Origin: Acidimicrobiaceae bacterium
Lineage (GTDB): Bacteria; Actinomycetota; Acidimicrobiia; Acidimicrobiales; Aldehydirespiratoraceae
NCBI GenBank assembly: GCA_026708645.1
Contig: JAPOUM010000040.1
Coordinates: 124,001 to 188,000 of the forward strand
Direction: 5' to 3'
DNA length: 64,000 nt
Below are positions 28,287-39,200 of the stretch, one piece after another. Numbering within the stretch: position 1 is the first letter of the stretch; each line of letters opens with the position of its first letter. The position numbers were made by a program, and so were the translations under genes. The notes below the pieces were generated by a model. It had not been told where the DNA came from. It worked only from the letters and a program-made list of their open reading frames with translations, and did not search any database.

Positions 28287-29711
28287 ATGCCTCGCCAGGA
28301 TGTTTCAAGGTCACCTTCGCCGAATCGAGGTGCCTCTGCGCCGATTTCCTTTCCAGGCAGCGGGTCGTGGCCTATGGTGGCCGACATGACCTCGGCTGCA
28401 CGGCCGCGCAGCAACGGCACCATGAACACCCTGCTGGCCACCGACGCCCCTGCGCACGACTGGTACCGTTTCGTGCTGTCGTTCCCGCCGCATCTGGTGC
28501 GCGACTATGTGCAACGCTTCGGCCTCGGAGCGCAGAGCTGCGTTCTCGATCCGTTCTGCGGCACGGGCACGACTCTCGTGGAAGCGAAGAAGCTCGGCGT
28601 GCCCAGCTACGGGCTCGAAGCGGTGCCGCTGTCACGATTCGCCGCAGCCACCAAAGTCGACTGGACACCTGATCCTGACGAGTTGCTGAGACATGCCGAA
28701 CTCGTGGCCGAGAAGGCGCTGGCTATGTTGGCCGCTGACGGTGTCTGTGATGAGCCGGCGTCGTCGGTTCCACGGGGATTGCGGCTGCGGACGCTTCCCC
28801 CGGCCAGCGCGAAGCTGCTGCTCAAGGACTCGATCAGCGCTCTGCCGCTTCACAAGGTGCTGGTGCTGCTTGACGCTCTCGACGGCGAGCACGCCCCGGC
28901 GTTCGCCGGCCATGAGCGTCTGGCGCTCGCTCGGATACTGCCGGTGGAGGTCGGCAACCTGCGCTTCGGGCCCGAGGTGGGGCTCGGAAGGGTCAAGTCC
29001 GACGCTGCGGTGGTGTCGGCGTGGCTGAACCGTGTGCAGGTCATGTGCGCCGACTTGCAGCAACTCCAAGAGAGCGCCGCCACGTCTGCTGTCGCCTTGG
29101 ACGCGGATGCCCGAGTGGTCGGCGAGACTCTTGAGCCCGACAGCGTCGATGCTGTCATCACTTCGCCGCCGTACCCGAACGAGAAGGATTATTCGCGCAC
29201 GGTGCGCCTCGAATCGGTGCTGCTCGGCTATCTCACCAGCCGCTCCGATCTTCAGGCAATGAAGAAGGGCTTGGTGAGGTCCAACACTCGCGGCGTCTAC
29301 CGTGACGACGCTGACGATGCCTGGGTCCGAGACGACGACGAGGTCGAACGGATCGCCGCAGCGATAGAGGCCCGCCGCATCGAACTCGGCAAAGACTCGG
29401 GATTCGAGCGCATGTACCACCGGGTCACGAAGCTTTACTTCGGGGGTATGGCCCGTCACCTCGTCTCGTTGAGCCGCGTGCTCAAGCCCGGCGCCCGCCT
29501 CGCCTACGTGGTGGGCGACCAGGCCTCCTACTTGAGAGTCATGATCCGCACGGGCCAGATACTCGCCGAGATCGCGGAGCGCGCCGGGTACGTCGTCGAG
29601 TCGATCGACCTGTTCCGCACCCGCCACGCCACCGCGACACGCGAGCAACTCCGCGAAGAAGTGCTCGTGCTCAGATGGCCCGGCTCTACGAATGTCGCCA
29701 AGCAGCGATGA
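28287..29711 (+). CDS. DNA methyltransferase, SPPY type (motif I before motif IV)
   Basis: 474 aa, cytoplasmic. SAM-binding motif I DPFCGTGTTLVEAKKLG near residue 90, catalytic motif IV TSPPYPNEKDYSRT near residue 290; between them about 190 residues that probably include target recognition. Further conserved blocks: RSNTRGVYRDDADD, HRVTKLYFGGMARHL, YVVGDQASYLRVMIRTG. Ser in SPPY favours N4-cytosine methylation, without proving it. AAGGAG six bases before the ATG at 28287 fixes the start, so the 40-residue Pro/Ser-rich N-terminus seems real. First gene of a six-gene same-strand run. Confidence 0.88.
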   Translation: MPRQDVSRSPSPNRGASAPISFPGSGSWPMVADMTSAARPRSNGTMNTLLATDAPAHDWYRFVLSFPPHLVRDYVQRFGLGAQSCVLDPFCGTGTTLVEAKKLGVPSYGLEAVPLSRFAAATKVDWTPDPDELLRHAELVAEKALAMLAADGVCDEPASSVPRGLRLRTLPPASAKLLLKDSISALPLHKVLVLLDALDGEHAPAFAGHERLALARILPVEVGNLRFGPEVGLGRVKSDAAVVSAWLNRVQVMCADLQQLQESAATSAVALDADARVVGETLEPDSVDAVITSPPYPNEKDYSRTVRLESVLLGYLTSRSDLQAMKKGLVRSNTRGVYRDDADDAWVRDDDEVERIAAAIEARRIELGKDSGFERMYHRVTKLYFGGMARHLVSLSRVLKPGARLAYVVGDQASYLRVMIRTGQILAEIAERAGYVVESIDLFRTRHATATREQLREEVLVLRWPGSTNVAKQR

Positions 29712-29961
29712 GTCGCTTGCGCACTCCTTTCGCAAGGTCGGATTGACATGCCCTCGGCGAGTCGCTGAGCAGAAGTTCCCTGACCTGATCGTCCGCCCTG
29801 TAGCAGCCCAATTCATGGAACACAGCGTCATAGCCCTCTTCGAGTTCCAAGAATCCAACAACCAGATCACCATCGCCCGTGAGCACCATTACAGCCTCGT
29901 CGCACCCGAAGAACTCGCTCCAGGCGAACTCGCCGCATACCGCGAAGCGACTCGAATCTGA
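29692..29961 (+). CDS. Unknown small protein overlapping the methyltransferase
   Basis: 89 aa, not recognised. Starts within the last 20 bp of the methyltransferase. The C-terminal half looks well-formed and globular (FPDLIVRPVAAQF, IALFEFQESNNQITIAREHH, YSLVAPEEL). It may be a short accessory subunit of the same modification locus or a stub of a larger protein whose N-terminus is lost. Overlaps and same orientation argue for co-translation with the methyltransferase. Confidence 0.45.
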   Translation: MSPSSDESLAHSFRKVGLTCPRRVAEQKFPDLIVRPVAAQFMEHSVIALFEFQESNNQITIAREHHYSLVAPEELAPGELAAYREATRI

Positions 29962-30001
29962 TAGCGGCGCGACGCTGAGCAGAGAGGCGATACTGAACCC
30001 A

Positions 30002-30637
30002 GTGAGAGATTCGGCAGCCGAGGTCCGCAGCCTCATCCGAGTGGTCGCGGACGGCCGTGGACTGCCGCAGAGCGCGCGTCGTGAGGCTGAAAGACTCCTG
30101 CCTCTAGTCGCGTCCGAGCCAGGCTTGGTGCTGGCACGTCTCGAGAGCCTTCGTGCGAAAGTCCTTGCCGACCTGCCGATGCGACCGCCTGCGAGCGACT
30201 ACGCCCGTTGCGTGTCCGTGGAGACTTTCTGGCGATTCCATGTTGATGAGAATGCGCGCGGCCTGTTCAGGCACCATGTCGACTATCAGCAGCATCTCGA
30301 ATCAGCGAAGGATCCGTCCCGAACTGCACGCCGCCACCTGTCTGGGGCGGTGCTGGTCCCGGCGCCGCACTCATGGCTGGTTCCGGCGGGTCGGCTCGCT
30401 GGTTTGAATGGCAAGCGCCTGCGGTCGCTGTTGCAGTTCGAGCAGACGCCTCCTTACCTGGTCATGGTGTTCCCGGTCGACCGGATGCTGGCCGCAGGGG
30501 TGAGAGTGCGCGAACCGCGCGGGATCGACGCGGTGCCCAAGCGGTTCACTCGGTGGGCGCCCGGCGACGTGCCGGAGGAGCGCATCGACGAGAACATTCC
30601 ACTGTCCGCGTTGGGGAGCCTTCAATGGCGGCCGTAG
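30002..30637 (+). CDS. Unknown protein of the methyltransferase locus
   Basis: About 211 aa from a GTG; the frame is open further upstream over the preceding small gene. Helical N-terminal half (RSLIRVVADGRGLPQSARRE, ARLESLRAKVL), then a compact alpha/beta part with conserved-looking blocks VETFWRFHVDENARGLF, GAVLVPAPHSWLVPAG and PPYLVMVFPVDRMLAAGVRV. No family recognised. Its stop is 11 bp inside the next gene (ATG at 30625), so the two are coupled. A restriction or specificity role with the neighbouring methyltransferases is only suggested by position. Confidence 0.55.
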   Translation: MRDSAAEVRSLIRVVADGRGLPQSARREAERLLPLVASEPGLVLARLESLRAKVLADLPMRPPASDYARCVSVETFWRFHVDENARGLFRHHVDYQQHLESAKDPSRTARRHLSGAVLVPAPHSWLVPAGRLAGLNGKRLRSLLQFEQTPPYLVMVFPVDRMLAAGVRVREPRGIDAVPKRFTRWAPGDVPEERIDENIPLSALGSLQWRP

Positions 30638-32076
30638 CGCAACCTTCCCCTCATCTTTTTGGCGCCGTCTTGCGAGCGCTGCAAGGCTGCGACCCTTGGT
30701 CTCAATCCATGTCTACGGTGCTGTCCGGGTTGACTGCGCACCTCAGCACCGCGGAGGCAGAGCATCTGCCGGAGGCGTTCGCCGGCGTGCTTCCTTTGCT
30801 TCGCAATGATCGTGAGCGGCTTCGACTGGCAGTGGAGTTCGCGGCTCGCTTGGACTATTTCGAGGCAGCGGGCGCGGTCGCCGCTGCGGCCGTCGAACTC
30901 GCTGACCGCGATCTGCTGCTAGAGGCAGCAGCGCTCTGCGGGAATCCAACGGCAGACGGCGCGGCGCGGGCCCGTGTCCTGGATGCCGTCCACGACGACC
31001 GGGCCGCCCTGATCAGGATCGATCCTGCAGTCGTTCCCGCCACCGCGGACGAGAAGCGTCTCCATCTTCAGTGCTGGCCCGGTGCCCGCAGTTCGCACGG
31101 TCAGGAGGCGGCGTTGGCGCCTGTCGTTGTGATCGATACGCAGCTCGATGCTCTCGCAGCTTTGCGCTTGTCGGTACGGCTGGACGCTGCCGGAGCGTCG
31201 CTGCGGCGCTTGGCGGAGCGCGGCGGGGTTCCTCGTTGGTTCGGCCCTGAGACGGTGCTGATCTGCCATCCGAAGACCCGCAGCCGGGTCCTGAGCGCAT
31301 TCCCCTCATTTTCGGAGCGGTTGATCCTTTACGAAGAGATACCGCAGGACGGCCGAGGAACGGACGGTCTGTTGCGCCGTGTCAATGCGGTGCTAGATGG
31401 CTTCTCGAAGCTCGAAATAGAGAAACCAGGAAGCGACGTCGAGACTGTTGTCTGGGATCCCGATGTGTTCACCGCCGGTGTGTATCCGACTCGTGAGGCC
31501 GCATTCCTAGCCGCCGCGTCCGCCTCCTCGCTGAATTACCTCCACAAGCAGCGGCGCTTAGTGCCGCGAGAGTTCGGTGGGGGCTGGTACTGGAACTTCC
31601 GCGATGTGGTGGCCGTGCGCACCTGGCAGTATTTGAAGTCCCAGGCCGTGCGCCGGGTGTCCAGCAAAGTGGTCGAGGCTCTGGTGAAGTTTGCGGGCGA
31701 CTCGCAAGCAGTGCAGCTCGGCGCGACATCAGAGGGTGACATGCTGGTGGACCATGGCAGCGGCTGGGTGAATGCCGTGACGGGACAGAGCGCGCTGGGT
31801 TTGGAGATCACCGAGATCGACGCTGTATTCCGCCCATTCGACTACGGTGCCGGCACTGCGATCGACCTTCTGCAAGCCAGTGCCAACACACGGCTCTATC
31901 CCACCACGCTCAACGGAACCCCGCATCTGCAGGGGCATCGGATAAGCGCCAAAGCCTTGGCGAGCGTTGAGTATGAGCACGGACGCGAAGCCATAGAAGC
32001 GGCATACCCGGAGCTTGAGGGCGTGGTTTTCGAGGACACTGTCGAGGTCGGTTTGCGCCTGCTGAAGGCTGGCTGA
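30625..32076 (+). CDS. MerR-like HTH plus DUF433-like protein with a novel N-terminal region
   Basis: 483 aa. Residues 1 to about 270 are unrecognised, helical, with a VVVIDTQLDALAALRLSVRL strand-helix and a VLICHPKTRSRVL segment. Around 285-340 a MerR-type winged helix: GVYPTREAAFLAAASASSL, HKQRRLVPREFGGG, YWNFRDVVAVRTW. The last 60 residues resemble the DUF433 antitoxin fold: GTPHLQGHRISAKALASVEY then AIEAAYPELEGVVFED. DUF433 proteins are normally paired with DUF5615 PIN-like toxins, and just such a gene follows with a 2-nt gap. So this may be an enlarged antitoxin or regulator built into the methyltransferase locus. Confidence 0.65.
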   Translation: MAAVAQPSPHLFGAVLRALQGCDPWSQSMSTVLSGLTAHLSTAEAEHLPEAFAGVLPLLRNDRERLRLAVEFAARLDYFEAAGAVAAAAVELADRDLLLEAAALCGNPTADGAARARVLDAVHDDRAALIRIDPAVVPATADEKRLHLQCWPGARSSHGQEAALAPVVVIDTQLDALAALRLSVRLDAAGASLRRLAERGGVPRWFGPETVLICHPKTRSRVLSAFPSFSERLILYEEIPQDGRGTDGLLRRVNAVLDGFSKLEIEKPGSDVETVVWDPDVFTAGVYPTREAAFLAAASASSLNYLHKQRRLVPREFGGGWYWNFRDVVAVRTWQYLKSQAVRRVSSKVVEALVKFAGDSQAVQLGATSEGDMLVDHGSGWVNAVTGQSALGLEITEIDAVFRPFDYGAGTAIDLLQASANTRLYPTTLNGTPHLQGHRISAKALASVEYEHGREAIEAAYPELEGVVFEDTVEVGLRLLKAG

Positions 32077-32078
32077 TC

Positions 32079-32438
32079 TTGCGGCTGCTTTATGACGCTG
32101 TGCTGCCGCGGAGCCTCTCGAACGAAGCGCCGGCGGGTGTGGAGTTGCTGCGCTGGGACGGCGGCGCTGTGAGCGACCAAGAGTTGGTGAGCGCCGCTGC
32201 GGAGAGAAGATGTCGTGGACTGATACTGCTCGGCGGCGGCTCCCTCGAGCAGCCCGACCTCCGCAAGGCGGCTGAGGAATCTGGCGTAGCCCTGATCGCC
32301 GCCGCAACTGAGAGCCCTTTCGAAGCCAAGCAGCGTGTGCTCAAGCATCTCGGCAAGATTCGCAAGGCGGCGGCCGATCATGACTGCCTGCTCGTTCTAG
32401 CGGTAGAAGTGCGGCCCCGATCCGACTCCTCAGTGTGA
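32079..32438 (+). CDS. PIN-like (DUF5615-type) putative toxin
   Basis: 119 aa, TTG start two bases after the previous stop. The N-terminus (LRLLYDAVLPRSL) matches the Asp-containing first strand of DUF5615 proteins (LLDENLP...), and VSDQELVSAAAERRCRGLIL corresponds to the D-x-E-(I/L)-x3-A helix. The usual T-x-D-x-DF site is missing (LLGGGSLEQPDL instead), so nuclease activity may be lost. The C-terminus is long and helical. Call based mainly on its pairing with the DUF433-like protein. Confidence 0.5.
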   Translation: MRLLYDAVLPRSLSNEAPAGVELLRWDGGAVSDQELVSAAAERRCRGLILLGGGSLEQPDLRKAAEESGVALIAAATESPFEAKQRVLKHLGKIRKAAADHDCLLVLAVEVRPRSDSSV

Positions 32439-32445
32439 CGGGGGT

Positions 32446-34188
32446 ATGAGTGTGTCCGGCGGGCGTAGGCGGGGCACGTCCACTTCGAGTTTCGGGGTGA
32501 GCCGCCGCGAGGCGCATGACGCCTCGGCGTTCTATGAGCGGTTCCCGGCGCCGGAGATCAGCGACGAAGACCAGATCAAGCCTCAGGCGAGCAGCGACCG
32601 TCTCTGGGTGGGCGACGCCCGAGACATTGACGCCCACGGCGAAGTGGCCGACGACTCGGTCGCTCTGGTCGTGACCTCGCCTCCGTACTATGCGGGCAAG
32701 CAGTACGAACAGGCCGTCGGCGAAGGCCATGTTCCTGCCAGTTACGTCGACTATCTGAAGATGCTGGAAGACGTTTTCAGGGAGTGCGTGCGCAAACTCG
32801 AGCCGGGCGGGCGGATCGCGGTGAACGTCGCCAACCTGGGTCGCCGCCCCTACAGGTCGCTGTCCGCTGATGTGATCGAGATACTGCAGGACCGCTTGCG
32901 GCTGCTGCTGCGAGGCGAGGTGATTTGGCTGAAAGCCAAGGGCGCTGCGGGCAACTGCGCGTGGGGCAGCTTCCAACGCCCCGCCAATCCCGTTCTGCGA
33001 GACCTGACCGAGCGGGTGGTGATCGCCTCCAAAGGCCGTTTCGACAGAGCACGGTCTGCTGCCGCACGCGCTTCAGAGGACTTGCCGTCGGACGGCTCCT
33101 CCCATGTGGACGAGTTCATGGAAGCGACCGTCGACGTGTGGGACATACCTCCGGCGTCGGCCACGCGCGTCGGGCATCCTGCGCCTTTCCCGGTGGAGCT
33201 CCCCCAACGACTCATCGAGCTCTACACCTACCGCGGCGACCTGGTGCTCGACCCTTTCATGGGGGCGGGCACGACGGCGGTCGCCGCGGTGCGCACCGGC
33301 CGCGGCTACATCGGTTTCGACACGGATCACTCGTACATCGCCCTGGCCGAACAGCGCATCGACGACGAACGGCGGCGCCTCGCCGAGCAAGCCGACGAAC
33401 AGAGTTGGGCGGTGACCGTGCCCCCGTCGGCCAAGCGCGTAAGCGAGCAGCAGTTCTTCGCTGATCTGGACGACCCGACGATCTCCTCGCCCGACGGCGC
33501 CTCTCAGCGATCTGTCACCACTGAGGACTCCAGTGACACCAGCCGCAGCGCCGTCGTCGAGGGGGGCGCCGTCGGCGCCGGCGAGATGGCCGTGGGCGAT
33601 GCTGGCGCTGGTGACATGCTGCGTGATCGTGACTCTCTCCACAGACGACTCGTTGATATAGGCGGGGGCGATGCTGGCGCTGGAGGCGGTAATGGCGGGG
33701 ACAACTTCGAGGACTTCCAGGCCAGGGCCGGTCGGGAGGGCCGCAAAGCCCAGGACATGGCCGAAGCGCTGCTGCGCCGGTGCGGCTTCAGAGGTATCGA
33801 GACGAAGGTGAAGAAGCGTTGCGGGGTCGAAGTCAACTTCGAGGCCTTCGACCAGGCGGGACGCAAATGGTTTTTCGACGTGTCGGGGGCTTTCAGTGTC
33901 ACGCAACGCCCCGGGCTGCGTCGCACGGACACTCTCTGGAAAGCGCTCGGCAAGGCGGCTGTGCTGCATTCGGCTGAGCCGGACACCCCGCTCGTGCTGC
34001 TCACCACCGACAGCCCCTCGCCGAACAGCGCCGGGCGCCGCGCCCTGGATTCGTTGGCCGGGCCGGACAAGCCGGTGCGAGCGGTAATCCGGATGCTCGA
34101 CCCCGACGACCGTAAGGCGCTGGCGGAGTTCGCCCGAGGAGATCCTCAGAGGCCGAGTGAAGATTCTCAGAAGCCGAGCGAACAGTGA
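32446..34188 (+). CDS. DNA methyltransferase fused to a nuclease-like C-terminal domain
   Basis: 580 aa. Residues about 1-315: a beta-order methyltransferase with motif IV VTSPPYYAGKQYE near 75 and SAM motif I DPFMGAGTTAVAAVRTGRGY near 270; SPPY suggests N4-cytosine. Residues about 340-420: a Gly/Ala/Asp-rich linker with internal DNA repeats (gatgctggcgctgg). Residues about 423-560: a globular domain with CGFRGIETKVKKRCGVEVNF then EAFDQAGRKWFFDVSGAFS, reminiscent of a PD-(D/E)XK strand pair, and TDTLWKALGKAAVL. One polypeptide could thus both modify and cleave, or the second domain may read the target. Last gene of the 28.3-34.2 kb run, 7 nt after the PIN-like gene. Confidence 0.8.
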   Translation: MSVSGGRRRGTSTSSFGVSRREAHDASAFYERFPAPEISDEDQIKPQASSDRLWVGDARDIDAHGEVADDSVALVVTSPPYYAGKQYEQAVGEGHVPASYVDYLKMLEDVFRECVRKLEPGGRIAVNVANLGRRPYRSLSADVIEILQDRLRLLLRGEVIWLKAKGAAGNCAWGSFQRPANPVLRDLTERVVIASKGRFDRARSAAARASEDLPSDGSSHVDEFMEATVDVWDIPPASATRVGHPAPFPVELPQRLIELYTYRGDLVLDPFMGAGTTAVAAVRTGRGYIGFDTDHSYIALAEQRIDDERRRLAEQADEQSWAVTVPPSAKRVSEQQFFADLDDPTISSPDGASQRSVTTEDSSDTSRSAVVEGGAVGAGEMAVGDAGAGDMLRDRDSLHRRLVDIGGGDAGAGGGNGGDNFEDFQARAGREGRKAQDMAEALLRRCGFRGIETKVKKRCGVEVNFEAFDQAGRKWFFDVSGAFSVTQRPGLRRTDTLWKALGKAAVLHSAEPDTPLVLLTTDSPSPNSAGRRALDSLAGPDKPVRAVIRMLDPDDRKALAEFARGDPQRPSEDSQKPSEQ

Positions 34189-34321
34189 AAGCCGACTGCG
34201 AGGGCCGGCTGTGTTCATTGTTCATTGACCGGCGAGGTTGTGGCCGACCGCGCGCTCGAACTGGGAGGAGGTCACCGGCGCTCACGCTGCGGCGGAGTTC
34301 GACGCTTTAGGCTCGCGCAGC

Positions 34322-34903
34322 ATGACGCATCGCACCGCTGAAGAGTTGGACGCCGCGCTGGGCCATATTCGCGAAGCTCCCAGTGACTGCGGCGAAGTCA
34401 AGCTGATCGTCTGCCGTCCCCGCAGCGAAGAACGCAGAATCCTCAGCGAAGGCCGCTTCGATCGTGAGGAAGGTCTAGTCGGCGACGACTGGCGGGCGAG
34501 AGGCAGTTCGTCGCACGCCGACGGCAGAGCCAACCCGCTCGCCCAGGTGACGGTGATGAACTCCCGTGTGCTGGAAGCCATAGCCGGCGAGCCCGGCGAC
34601 TGGCCGCCGGCGGGGGACCAGCTCTACATGGACTTCGATGTGAGCGCCGAGAACCTGCCGGAGGGCACGCGGCTGTCGGTGGGACAGGCGCTTCTCGAAG
34701 TGACCGCCAAGCCCCACACCGGATGCGCCAAGTTCACTCGCCGTTTCGGCCTCGAAGCGATGCGCTGGGTCAACTCCGAAGACGGCATGAAGCTGCGGTT
34801 GCGCGGCATCAACACGAGGGTGGTCCAATCGGGAACGGTGCGCGTCGGCGACCTTGTCACCAAATCCGCCCCGGACCGCGGCGACGCAGGGCGCAACAGC
34901 TAG
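34322..34903 (+). CDS. MOSC domain protein
   Basis: 193 aa. Beta-strand protein of the molybdenum-cofactor sulphurase C-terminal (MOSC) superfamily: EVKLIVCRPRSEERRILSEG, FDREEGLVGDDW, NPLAQVTVMNSRVLEAI, FDVSAENLPEGTRLSVGQAL, and the family Cys in HTGCAKFTRRFG. MOSC proteins carry or transfer sulphur on a conserved Cys (family knowledge). The ATG at 34322 was chosen because it directly precedes the fold. It marks the return to core genes after the island. Confidence 0.82.
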   Translation: MTHRTAEELDAALGHIREAPSDCGEVKLIVCRPRSEERRILSEGRFDREEGLVGDDWRARGSSSHADGRANPLAQVTVMNSRVLEAIAGEPGDWPPAGDQLYMDFDVSAENLPEGTRLSVGQALLEVTAKPHTGCAKFTRRFGLEAMRWVNSEDGMKLRLRGINTRVVQSGTVRVGDLVTKSAPDRGDAGRNS

Positions 34904-35030
34904 CAGGACGAATCGGCAGGCGAGAGTCCCGGCTGGAGAGACGCCGCTTCCGGTTGAGGCTCGCTGTCGAGCATCCTGAGGCTGGGGTGAGCCGGCCTGC
35001 GAGAGCTCCGGCAAGCCGAGACGTCTGCCG

Positions 35031-37979
<2,949 letters not shown>

Positions 37980-37987
37980 GGCAGTGG

Positions 37988-37993
37988 AATCTA
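37988..37993 (-). promoter_or_regulatory. -10 box TAGATT of gcvP (leaderless)
   Basis: TAGATT on the minus strand with eight bases to the ATG of gcvP, giving an mRNA that begins at or within a couple of bases of the start codon. No SD sequence precedes the gene. Same arrangement as polA. Confidence 0.5.
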
Positions 37994-38101
37994 GCAACGC
38001 GCGAGCGTCGGCAGCCCGGCGAGAACCTGCGCCCGGCGCGGCCGCGCCCGGAATCCGGCTGGTTCAGTCGGAGCATCCTCAAAATTCTGCGACTCGCGCC
38101 G

Positions 38102-38107
38102 TATAGT
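38102..38107 (+). promoter_or_regulatory. -10 box TATAGT of the HU gene
   Basis: TATAGT about 76 bp before the ATG; the leader has an AT-rich, purine-rich end with AGGA five bases before the start codon, so unlike many neighbours this mRNA is leadered. No clear -35. Confidence 0.5.
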
Positions 38108-38183
38108 CCCCGGCGAAGCAAACCCAAATGCCCCAGCACTGGGCAACTCAGAGTGCATCAACAAAAGAAAGAGCAGGAACAAA

Positions 38184-38471
38184 ATGAGCAATCAAATGAA
38201 CAAGGGTGATGTGGTCGCTGCCGTGGCCCTTCGTGCCGGAGTTTCGCAGAGCGACGCCGCCAAGTGCGTCGACGGCCTGCTGGAACTCGCCTGCGACGAG
38301 CTGGCCGCCGGTAACTCCATCAACCTGACCGGCTACATGAAGATCTCGACCGTGGATCGTCCCGCTCGCACCGGGCGCAACCCGCAAACCGGAGAGCCTG
38401 TCGACATCGCCGCATCGACCGGTGTGAAGATCCAGCCAGGCGCCAAGCTCAAGGCGGCAGCCAAAGGCTGA
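38184..38471 (+). CDS. HU-family DNA-binding protein
   Basis: 95 aa nucleoid protein that bends DNA as a dimer. MNKGDVVAAVALRAGVSQSD then AAKCVDGLLE (helical body), INLTGYMKISTVDRPARTGR and NPQTGEPVDIAASTGV (the DNA-clasping arm with the conserved RxGRNPxTGE and Pro). AGGA site and ATG give an unambiguous start. It is divergent from gcvP. Confidence 0.95.
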   Translation: MSNQMNKGDVVAAVALRAGVSQSDAAKCVDGLLELACDELAAGNSINLTGYMKISTVDRPARTGRNPQTGEPVDIAASTGVKIQPGAKLKAAAKG

Positions 38472-38585
38472 TCCGGCTTCCTCCTCCTCGAAGTCCGCTG
38501 TCGACGGGCTGGTCGCGCCGCTGCCGACGAGCGGCGCTCATCCGGCGGCGCCGGAGCGCCCGATTCGACCCGTGAGCCTGCACCC

Positions 38586-39011
38586 GTGAGCCTGCCTCGT
38601 CCTGAGGATCTGATCGCACACCGTGATCCGTTTCTCTTCGTCAGTGAAGTCACGGATCTCGTTCCCGGCGAGCGGGCTCGCGGGCTTTGGCGTTTGAGCG
38701 GGGACGAAGCCTTCTTCACGGGCCATTTTCCCGGGCTGCCCACCGTGCCCGGCGTGCTGATCTGTGAAGCGATAGGCCAACTGGGCGCTGTGGCGCTGCT
38801 CTCAGACGAACGCTACGCCGGACGCCTGCCGCTGTTCGGCGGCCTCGACAAGGCTCGCTTCCGCCGGCAGGTGCGCCCCGGCGACACTCTCGCACTCGAA
38901 GTCGCGATGACGCGGCTCTCGAGTCGCGCCGGCCGGGGTTCCGGTCGGGCGCTGCTCGATGGTGCGACAGCCGTCGAATGCGACCTGATGTTCGTGATCG
39001 CCGACGCCTGA
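38586..39011 (+). CDS. fabZ: 3-hydroxyacyl-ACP dehydratase
   Basis: Hot-dog fold dehydratase of fatty acid elongation, 141 aa. Catalytic His in AHRDPFLFVSEV and catalytic Glu in PTVPGVLICEAIGQLGAVAL, preceded by FFTGHFPGLP. GTG start; the decamer gtgagcctgc occurs twice in a row just upstream, so an earlier GTG at 38572 is part of the same repeat. It faces the fab cluster, which is on the opposite strand, and is convergent with fabF. Confidence 0.9.
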   Translation: MSLPRPEDLIAHRDPFLFVSEVTDLVPGERARGLWRLSGDEAFFTGHFPGLPTVPGVLICEAIGQLGAVALLSDERYAGRLPLFGGLDKARFRRQVRPGDTLALEVAMTRLSSRAGRGSGRALLDGATAVECDLMFVIADA

Positions 39012-39200
39012 GCTGCACGCCCGAGCTGCATCGCCGTCGCAGCGTCGCCTGAGCGGCATCGTCCGAGTCGCATCGCCGTCGCAGAGAGACGACGCGAAAA
39101 AGCCGAACAGGCCGAGAGACGACGCCTAGTAGGCCGGAATAGGCCGGGCGACGGGCGGCTGTTCGCCCGCTGCGGTTCGCTGGGTCTGTTCGCTGTGCTG

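Noticed and set aside
28386-29711. Shorter methyltransferase starting at the ATG at 28386
   Set aside because: AAGGAG six bases before the ATG at 28287 is a much better initiation site.
37980-38183. Glycine riboswitch upstream of gcvP
   Set aside because: The -10 box is only eight bases from the ATG, leaving no leader, and no tandem aptamer-like structure was seen.
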